From contig CAKTWD010000047.1 of assembly GCA_934630485.1 (NCBI GenBank), positions 1 through 10,973 of the forward strand: a stretch of 10,973 nucleotides of DNA. The letters run 5' to 3'. The notes under the pieces are model-generated. The model was not told the DNA's origin, did no database searches, and worked only from the letters and a program-made list of their open reading frames with translations. Made by a program: the position numbers and the translations under genes. Origin of the DNA: an uncultured Eggerthellaceae bacterium. Lineage in GTDB: Bacteria; Actinomycetota; Coriobacteriia; Coriobacteriales; Eggerthellaceae. Below, in pieces: positions 1 through 5,408 of the stretch (the stretch's first letter is position 1; each line of letters starts with the position of its first letter).

Positions 1-118
1 ATACCAAACGGAACAGCGGAATCATCACCGTTCCGCCGCCAACGCCAAGCATTCCGGAAAGTACGCCCACGCCAACACCTGCAATGGCGATAAGCACAAA
101 AGCGCCGATTGAAAACAT
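1..118 (-). CDS. TauE/SafE (DUF81) family membrane transporter, N-terminal fragment
   Basis: Only the first 39 codons are present; the gene runs off the left edge. The start codon is at 118-116, with an AGGA ribosome-binding site nine bases upstream. The visible peptide is one hydrophobic segment (about residues 4-23) followed by GMLGVGGGTVMIPLF. The small-residue-rich SGxLGxGGGxxxxP pattern in the first membrane segment is characteristic of the TauE/SafE family, which moves sulfite, sulfoacetate and other small organic anions across the cytoplasmic membrane. The substrate cannot be predicted from this fragment. The gene is separated from the upstream glycosyltransferase by a terminator at 164-199, so it is probably transcribed on its own. 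Family assignment is good; function within the family is unknown. Confidence 0.8.
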   Translation of the reverse strand, partial: MFSIGAFVLIAIAGVGVGVLSGMLGVGGGTVMIPLFRLV

Positions 119-129
119 GCTGAAGGATC

Positions 130-157
130 CTATCTCGTCTGACTCTCACGGAGATAG
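130..157 (-). promoter_or_regulatory. Inverted repeat overlapping the ribosome-binding site of the TauE-like gene
   Basis: CTATCTC (130-136) and GAGATAG (151-157) form a 7-bp inverted repeat with a 14-base spacer. On the minus strand the promoter-distal arm overlaps the AGGA ribosome-binding site at 128-131. It could be an operator or an mRNA hairpin masking the ribosome-binding site. A smaller competing hairpin, TCTC-ACG-GAGA at 144-154, uses part of the same arm. A regulatory role is inference only. Confidence 0.3.
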
Positions 158-163
158 TACTAC

Positions 164-199
164 AAAAGAGCCCACGGGCAGCAAGATGCCCGTGGGCTC
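164..199 (-). terminator. Intrinsic terminator closing the trkH-rsgA-glycosyltransferase cluster
   Basis: A perfect 13-bp stem, GAGCCCACGGGCA (168-180) with TGCCCGTGGGCTC (187-199), encloses a 6-base loop. On the minus strand it is followed by TTTT (167-164). It sits about 165 bases past the stop codon of the glycosyltransferase and before the TauE-like gene, so it is placed to end the long minus-strand unit. The plus strand also has GAAAAA after the stem but no T run, so the minus-strand orientation is preferred. Confidence 0.8.
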
Positions 200-362
200 G
201 AAAAACACGCATGATGACGCGGTCTTTGAGTAGCCGCCGAGTCTAACGCCTCTCCATCAGCGAGCGGTCGGTTTCCCTACCACCGCCAAACACGAATCTA
301 ACAGCCGGCCAGAATGAATCCAACCGCCGTTCGATGCTGGCTCATCGCGCGTCCAACACCAA

Positions 363-1637
363 TTAGTCGCCCAGGTTCAGATTGATCTCGCTGGTCTGAC
401 CAGGATCAACCGCCGCATACGCCAAGTTCGATGCGCCCAGCGCCTCGTCGTAACCACGCAGGAACGCATGCTTCAGCACCTCGTCGTTTTCGATGCGCAT
501 CATCAGTTCGGGCCACACATGCTGGAACTCGAAGTATTTCGAGCAATTATGCTGCGCGTATGCCTCGGCGTCGTTTCGGGCCGCCTTCGCCGCCTTGCGA
601 TACGCCTTCTTATCGGGGCGCGCGAAACTGCGCAACAACGCTGTGATACGAATGCGCCTTCCCACACCGTGCTGCAAAAACGGGCCGGGGTACGGCTCAA
701 GCGATGCCGGCTTCACTTGCAGCAAGTCGATTTGCGTGCGGCTGTACTCCATCTTGCGGTACTCGTACAGCCAGCGATAAATGTCCTGGCGAAAACGTGT
801 GCCCTCGCTTGTGGAGCGCGGAGGCAGATGACGCATCCACCACTTGTTGTCAAACCAGATATCAGAGCCATACATGCGCAGGTCAAGCATATAATCAAGG
901 TCTTCACCGCGCGTGATCCACGGATCGAACGACAGACGCTTGAACGCCTCGCGATGCAGCGCCAAGCAGCCGCCGCACACATGGTTGGAGCGCGTCAGGC
1001 GCAAACCGTGCATGGCCTTCTCAATCCATTGATTGAACGCCTTGCCCTGCTGCCAGAAGCGGTTGTACCATTTGTCCTGGCTCTTCGACAGGTACGAGTT
1101 CTCGCTGTTCAGGTAATAGCCGGTCTTCACCAGGATGGGCACGCCGTTTCGCGTGAGCTTACCCAACCCGTATACGGCCTTCGTGACGAAATCGGGATCT
1201 TCCACCACGGCGTCGTCGTCAAGGAAAATGCAAGAGTCGAAGCCCAACGCGCCCGCCAGAACCAAACCCAGATTGCGCATGGGCGCGTACCCGAAAAGGC
1301 CCACCTCGCGCGAAAGCTTGCCAATACCGAGCTGCACCATGCGCTGCTGAACAAGCGTCAGCTCGTCGGCACCGATAACAGTGATGTCCAAATCGGGGAA
1401 GGAATCGGCCGTTGCGCGAACCTTGGCCGCCGCTTTCTGCTCGACCCCGGGGTCGCTCACAACCAAGATCAGGATCTGACCAACATGATTGACGTTCTGC
1501 AGCGACTCAAGACAACGCGGAAGCTCGCCCGGCTGGGAGAGCGGGGTCATGTGGTCGTACACATTGATGACGCTGGCGCCGGGTGCTTTACCGCGGCGAC
1601 CGGAAATGAAAGTTGGGATGATGATCACTGGATTCAT
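363..1637 (-). CDS. Family-2-like glycosyltransferase (GT-A fold), 424 aa
   Basis: This is a predicted cytosolic nucleotide-sugar-dependent glycosyltransferase. It opens with a Rossmann-like strand (VIIIPTF, residues 4-10). An acidic LDDD motif at 139-142 follows FDSCIF and fits the metal and nucleotide-sugar binding DXD of GT-A enzymes. RGED at 243-246 fits the ED-type catalytic-base motif of GT2-like enzymes, and a CGGC motif lies at 221-224. About 180 residues follow the catalytic core, with no recognisable membrane span or signal peptide. The ATG at 1637 has an AAGGG ribosome-binding site. The gene starts 45 bp after rsgA and is probably last in the same operon, ahead of the terminator at 164-199. 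Donor and acceptor are unknown; a role in a surface glycan is plausible but not shown. Confidence 0.8.
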   Translation of the reverse strand: MNPVIIIPTFISGRRGKAPGASVINVYDHMTPLSQPGELPRCLESLQNVNHVGQILILVVSDPGVEQKAAAKVRATADSFPDLDITVIGADELTLVQQRMVQLGIGKLSREVGLFGYAPMRNLGLVLAGALGFDSCIFLDDDAVVEDPDFVTKAVYGLGKLTRNGVPILVKTGYYLNSENSYLSKSQDKWYNRFWQQGKAFNQWIEKAMHGLRLTRSNHVCGGCLALHREAFKRLSFDPWITRGEDLDYMLDLRMYGSDIWFDNKWWMRHLPPRSTSEGTRFRQDIYRWLYEYRKMEYSRTQIDLLQVKPASLEPYPGPFLQHGVGRRIRITALLRSFARPDKKAYRKAAKAARNDAEAYAQHNCSKYFEFQHVWPELMMRIENDEVLKHAFLRGYDEALGASNLAYAAVDPGQTSEINLNLGD

Positions 1638-1682
1638 ATGCTGCCCTTGTTCTTCGTCGCATCCAGTAGTTACCCATCCATT

Positions 1683-2675
1683 TTACCGCTTGCGGCGTCC
1701 GCCCTTGCCCACGGCTTTGCGCTTGTCCGACGCCTTCTCGCCGCGCATGCGCCGAGCCTCTTCGCGACGTTTGCCAACTTGCGCGCTCTCTTGCTTAAGC
1801 GCCTGATAGGAAGCGAATCGCTCGGGCGAGATCTCGCCCGACTCCACAGCTGCGCGCACCGCACAGCCCGGCTCGTCCTGATGGCGGCAATCACGGAATC
1901 TGCACTGGTTGGCGAATTCCTCCACGTCGGCGAAAGCGGCCTCGATGCCCGCTTCCGCATCCCACAGGCCCAAACCACGGATGCCCGGCATGTCCACCAC
2001 GCAACCGCCACCCGGCAGATCGATGATGGCGCGGCTCACCGTGGTGTGGCGACCCTTGCCGTCGCCTTCGCGAACCTCGCCGACGGCACGCACATCGTCG
2101 CCCGCCAACAGGTTCACCAAACTGCTTTTGCCCACACCGCTCTTGCCGATAAGAACAGCCATGAGATTGGGTTTCACCAGGTCACGCACGCGCTCGATAG
2201 AATCGGCGTCTTCTCGCGAGATCACCAGCACACCAGTGTCCGCACCGGCCAAATCACTCGCATGCTTTTCAACCTCGCGCACCTGCTCCTCATTCGCCAA
2301 GTCGGCCTTGGTCAAAACCACCACCACGTTGGCACCTGTCTCATGCGCCAAAACCAATTCGCGCTCAAGACGCTTAAAGTTCACGCCGTCCATAGGCTCG
2401 GCAACCAGCACCACATCGAAGTTCGCAGCCAGCACCTGCGGCAACGTCCTTTCGGTGGGATCTTTGCGAACCAAACGGCAGCGGCGCGGCTCGACGGCCA
2501 CGATCTGCCCCTTATCATGGGTTTCGGGAAACTCCACCTGAACGATGTCACCAATGACAGCACGCGACTCGTCGCTTTTCTTCAAAGCAGTGGCATGCTC
2601 GCACCTGACAAGCGTTCCATCTTCTTGTTTGACCAGCGGGTACCCGCGGTCCAGCTTAACAACGCGACCCTTCAT
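1683..2675 (-). CDS. rsgA: Ribosome small-subunit-dependent GTPase A (RsgA/YjeQ), 330 aa
   Basis: RsgA is a GTPase that helps late maturation of the 30S ribosomal subunit. The diagnostic circularly permuted order of GTPase motifs is present: G4 TKAD at 122-125, the G1 P-loop GKSGVGKSS at 177-185, a switch-region RHTT at 209-212, then G3 DMPG at 228-231. An N-terminal OB domain occupies about residues 1-70, followed by the ANFD strand at 84-87. The C-terminal zinc finger is intact as C258-x4-C263-x-H265-x5-C271. G3 reads DMPG rather than the commoner DTPG. The protein ends in a basic, lysine- and arginine-rich tail that could contact rRNA. Its start codon lies two bases after the stop of the upstream membrane protein, and its GAGG ribosome-binding site is inside that gene's end, so translation is probably coupled. 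Confidence 0.95.
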   Translation of the reverse strand: MKGRVVKLDRGYPLVKQEDGTLVRCEHATALKKSDESRAVIGDIVQVEFPETHDKGQIVAVEPRRCRLVRKDPTERTLPQVLAANFDVVLVAEPMDGVNFKRLERELVLAHETGANVVVVLTKADLANEEQVREVEKHASDLAGADTGVLVISREDADSIERVRDLVKPNLMAVLIGKSGVGKSSLVNLLAGDDVRAVGEVREGDGKGRHTTVSRAIIDLPGGGCVVDMPGIRGLGLWDAEAGIEAAFADVEEFANQCRFRDCRHQDEPGCAVRAAVESGEISPERFASYQALKQESAQVGKRREEARRMRGEKASDKRKAVGKGGRRKR

Positions 2676-2677
2676 GC

Positions 2678-3565
2678 CTACCTCATGCGCTCGCGGAGGA
2701 TTTGGAATGCAACGACCATGCCGGCGCCCAACAGCATAAGGAACATGCCCGGCAGAAACTCCCTGATGTCGAAAGCGTCGTCATGCTTCACGCCGGGGTT
2801 GGTCACCTCAAGCGTTCCCACGTGGATGTCGGCAAGGCCCTCGTGCTCGTCGCAAGCCTGATGGTAAACGCCGCGCACCTGCACGCGCGATCCCTTAACG
2901 CCATAGCGTCCGTACGTGTCGATCTTCGACGCCAGCGACTCCGACACCAAGCACGAAATCGTGCTGGAGTCGTTCTGAGCTTCGGCTTCGACCGTGATCC
3001 AGTAGTAATTCTTCTTGCCGGACGACAGGCAATCGCCAACAACCTCGCCGGTCACCTGCACCGTGCGGCCGTCATAGATTCCCGCCTCGTCGGCAAGCGA
3101 CGCGATAGAGGTGTCGTAAATGAACGAATTATCGGCGCTCTGCGCGGGATCAACCAGGTTCTTCCCGTCGTTGTCGACGGAAGTAGCACCCTCGTGACCA
3201 TCGCTCAGCGCTTTTTCAGCCGGGTTCTCGGCACTGCCAGACCCGCTGCTCTTACCCTCGTGAGCTTCAGCTGCAGCCTGTTGCGCCTCACGAGCAGCGG
3301 CATCGATGGTTTCGGTGGTCACCACATCGGAGTTCGCATTCGCCAAATCCGCCAAAGCTGACTGGCTCTCGCTTCCGGAGCCGTCCTCAGAGCCGGCAGC
3401 AAGGCTTGCTGCCTCGTTTTCGGCCCATGCGTCATCTTGGCGCGGCGCCACCACCGACACCAAGAAGAAAACAAGCGACAGGCACACAGCCGCCACCAAG
3501 GCGGCCTTCGCCACAAACAGTCGTTTCTCGGCAGCCGTGAGGTTTTCGAAATCGCCGAAACTCAT
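2678..3565 (-). CDS. Two-span membrane protein with an OB-fold-like extracytoplasmic domain, 295 aa, unknown function
   Basis: I do not recognise a named family. A hydrophobic segment at about residues 17-40 could be a membrane span or signal anchor. It is followed by a low-complexity linker rich in Ala, Ser, Glu and Gly (about 45-145). A compact beta-rich domain (about 164-255) runs from YDGRTVQVTGEVVGD to RGVYHQACDEHEG and IHVGTLEV, a pattern resembling an OB fold. A second hydrophobic segment lies at about 270-290 and the protein ends in RERMR. With both ends in the cytoplasm the OB-like domain would be outside the cell. The start overlaps the trkH stop in an ATGA quadruplet and has a strong GGAAGGA ribosome-binding site. 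Its end carries the rsgA ribosome-binding site. The coupling ties its expression to both neighbours but does not reveal its role. Confidence 0.75.
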   Translation of the reverse strand: MSFGDFENLTAAEKRLFVAKAALVAAVCLSLVFFLVSVVAPRQDDAWAENEAASLAAGSEDGSGSESQSALADLANANSDVVTTETIDAAAREAQQAAAEAHEGKSSGSGSAENPAEKALSDGHEGATSVDNDGKNLVDPAQSADNSFIYDTSIASLADEAGIYDGRTVQVTGEVVGDCLSSGKKNYYWITVEAEAQNDSSTISCLVSESLASKIDTYGRYGVKGSRVQVRGVYHQACDEHEGLADIHVGTLEVTNPGVKHDDAFDIREFLPGMFLMLLGAGMVVAFQILRERMR

Positions 3566-5121
3566 AAGCGATCCTTCCTACGGCGTTCAGCAGCGCGAAC
3601 ACTGGCCCACTCGGAAACCCTGTTCGGGGTAAGCGATGCGACGATCTGCGCGATAAGCGCAAGCAGCGTCAGGAACTCAAGACGGCCTGCCCACATTTCG
3701 AAAATGAAGAACAGTTCAAGCGAAGCCGGCATGCCGGGCGCCACAACGCCCGAGGTAAGGCCGCCATTCGAAGCCATCGAGATGGAGTCGAAGATCGCCT
3801 GCGACGCCTCGTATCCATGCGCGATGGCAACCAATGCGCCGATGATGTACGTGATGGCGTATAGCGAGGCAACGGTCATGGCCTCGCGGATCAAGCCCGA
3901 CGTAACAGGGCGCCTACCCAGATGATAGTAGGAAACCACGACGCGCGCCGAATCGGGCGCCAAGGTGGACTTCACTTCCATGAGAATGGATTTCGCGATC
4001 ATCGCGATGCGCTGGATCTTGATGCCGCCCGAGGTGGAGCCCGACATGCCGCCGATTGCCATCAGAACAGCCAACGTAAGGAAAGCGCCCGACGAAATCA
4101 TGCCGGTGAGCTGCGACGGGGTGACCACCATGAAGCCGACGGTCGAGAAGCCCGAAATGACCATGTAGACGCTTCGCCTAAGCAGCGCGGGCAAGTCGGT
4201 CATGTTCACGCCGGCAACCGCAGCCGACACGTACACCAAGACAATGGCGATCAGCCAAATGCACATGGTCTTGACCTCGGTGTCCCTGAACACCTCGCGC
4301 ACGTTGCCACGAAGCACCTCAGAGTGAAGCGTGAACGGAAGGACGCCCATGAACACCAAAACGATGAGCATCAACTCAAGGGGGAACGAATGGTAGTACA
4401 TGACGCTCTGACTCATGGGTGTGAAGCCCGCCGTCATGAAGCCAGAAATGGAAAGCCACAGCGAATGAAGGAACGCGCGATCGGCTTGCATTCCCTTGCT
4501 CAGGCACGTCACGGTAAGAAGCACCGTAAAAATCAAGATGAACGACGCCGCCACGCGGGCAATGAAGCGCGTTGAGCCAACGACGTTCGGTAGAACGTGC
4601 TCGCTGCGACCTTCTGACGTGAACAAACCCTGGCCGCCGCCGCGACCGAACAGGCCCAACGACACGCCGACGACGATAAGTCCCAAACCCCCGATGGCAT
4701 GCATGACGAAACGCCACATGTTGTCTGCGTTGGAGATGTGATCGAGGTCAAGAACGACGCTGGCACCAGTGGTGGTCAGGCCCGAAACCGACTCGAACAG
4801 CGCATCTAGATAGGTTGCGTAATGCCCCGACAGGAACAACGGAACGGCCGCAAAATACGCCAGAACGATCCATGCCAAGCCAACGACGGCGATTGCCTGC
4901 TGACGCGTGAGCGGACCAGGCTGGATACGGCAGAAACGAAGCGCCGATCCCGAAACGAAGGTAATGCCCATCGCCAGCAAATAACGCGACGCAGCACCCC
5001 ATTCGTGATAGACGATGGCAGTGGCGAAGGGAATGGTGAGGGCAATGGTTGAGAATAAGATCAACATGCCCAGGTAATGCCCGATCACACGGACGTCGTT
5101 AGACGAAAAGCGTTGCCACAT
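3562..5121 (-). CDS. trkH: TrkH/KtrB-family potassium uptake channel subunit, 519 aa
   Basis: This integral membrane protein of the Trk/Ktr superfamily forms the pore for K+ uptake, usually gated by a cytosolic TrkA/KtrA ring; no such partner is visible in the window. Four pore-loop repeats are recognisable, each with its selectivity-filter glycine: LTTTGAS (TTTG 116-119), GFMTAGFT (MTAG 229-232), GFSTVGF (STVG 326-329) and NGGLTSG (LTSG 455-458). Other family hallmarks are GGMSGSTSGGIK (about 357-368) and WAGRLE near 477-482. I chose the ATG at 5121 over one 16 codons upstream. The shorter form starts two bases after the stop of a small membrane-protein gene, and the longer extension (MAHHRGCSNR...) is only that small gene read in another frame. 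Its last codon overlaps the next gene as ATGA. Confidence 0.93.
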   Translation of the reverse strand: MWQRFSSNDVRVIGHYLGMLILFSTIALTIPFATAIVYHEWGAASRYLLAMGITFVSGSALRFCRIQPGPLTRQQAIAVVGLAWIVLAYFAAVPLFLSGHYATYLDALFESVSGLTTTGASVVLDLDHISNADNMWRFVMHAIGGLGLIVVGVSLGLFGRGGGQGLFTSEGRSEHVLPNVVGSTRFIARVAASFILIFTVLLTVTCLSKGMQADRAFLHSLWLSISGFMTAGFTPMSQSVMYYHSFPLELMLIVLVFMGVLPFTLHSEVLRGNVREVFRDTEVKTMCIWLIAIVLVYVSAAVAGVNMTDLPALLRRSVYMVISGFSTVGFMVVTPSQLTGMISSGAFLTLAVLMAIGGMSGSTSGGIKIQRIAMIAKSILMEVKSTLAPDSARVVVSYYHLGRRPVTSGLIREAMTVASLYAITYIIGALVAIAHGYEASQAIFDSISMASNGGLTSGVVAPGMPASLELFFIFEMWAGRLEFLTLLALIAQIVASLTPNRVSEWASVRAAERRRKDRL

Positions 5122-5123
5122 GG

Positions 5124-5267
5124 CTAGCCCACCAACGACACGATTCGAACAGCCGCGATGATGAGCCACAGAAGCACCAGGAACACAAGCACTGAAAGAA
5201 TGAGCGCCGTGTAGCCCAAAGCTGCGTCCTTAATGTCCTCTATCGGGTTGTTCTTCGTCTTTCCCAT
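5124..5267 (-). CDS. Small single-span membrane protein upstream of trkH, 47 aa
   Basis: This short open frame begins at the ATG at 5267 and ends with TAG two bases before the trkH start. The product starts MGKTKNNPIEDIKDAALGY, a charged N-terminus. One hydrophobic helix follows at about residues 20-40 (ALILSVLVFLVLLWLIIAAV), and it ends in RIVSLVG. A sharp -10 box, TATAAT at 5275-5280, sits seven bases upstream of the ATG. The frame is open with sensible membrane-protein composition, and the two-base gap to trkH argues for coupled translation. No family is recognised. By position it could be an accessory peptide of the K+ channel, as KdpF is for KdpFABC, or simply a leader reading frame that drives trkH translation. 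The role is inference; the gene itself is well supported by context. Confidence 0.7.
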   Translation of the reverse strand: MGKTKNNPIEDIKDAALGYTALILSVLVFLVLLWLIIAAVRIVSLVG

Positions 5268-5274
5268 GACGCGT

Positions 5275-5303
5275 ATTATACCCATTCGCGCAGGCAGGTG
5301 CAG
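5275..5303 (-). promoter_or_regulatory. Promoter of the small membrane protein-trkH-rsgA unit, probably leaderless
   Basis: On the minus strand a perfect consensus -10 box, TATAAT (5280-5275), is followed by seven bases and then the ATG at 5267. Transcription would therefore start at or next to the first base of the start codon, with no room for a ribosome-binding site. The -35 region at the usual 17-base spacing (CTGCAC, 5303-5298) is poor. The upstream terminator at 5309-5345 ends just before this region, which supports a new transcription start here. Confidence 0.55.
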
Positions 5304-5308
5304 GAAAG

Positions 5309-5345
5309 CAAGAAGCCCTTCCGATTTAATCGGAAGGGCTTCTTG
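5309..5345 (-). terminator. Intrinsic terminator of the surface-protein gene
   Basis: A perfect 17-bp stem, CAAGAAGCCCTTCCGAT (5309-5325) with its complement at 5329-5345, encloses a 3-base loop. The arms have an AAGAA/TTCTT base, so the minus-strand transcript ends in TTCTTGCTTTCC, a broken T-rich tail. It lies 64 bases past the stop codon of the large surface protein and just ahead of the trkH-cluster promoter, so it insulates the two units. The near symmetry could let it work in both directions, but no plus-strand gene is seen. Confidence 0.75.
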
Positions 5346-5408
5346 AACTGGTGCCGAATGGCTGCGAAAAGGCGCTATCGCATACCCGCCTCAACGCATC
5401 GCTGCAGG

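Noticed and set aside
468..2861. Long plus-strand open frame of about 797 codons opposite the glycosyltransferase and rsgA
   Set aside because: It spans two unrelated well-supported minus-strand genes and their intergenic gap, and its translation is rich in His, Arg and Ala as expected for a reverse-frame shadow.
5122..5169. Upstream start for trkH adding 16 residues
   Set aside because: The extension overlaps the small membrane-protein gene in another frame, lacks a good ribosome-binding site, and is not membrane-like. The ATG at 5121 fits the two-base coupling also seen at rsgA.
5275..5345. CRISPR, attachment site or mobile-element remnants near the inverted repeats
   Set aside because: The inverted repeats in the window are single terminator-type hairpins. 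There are no regularly spaced short repeats, transposase or integrase genes, or target-site duplications.
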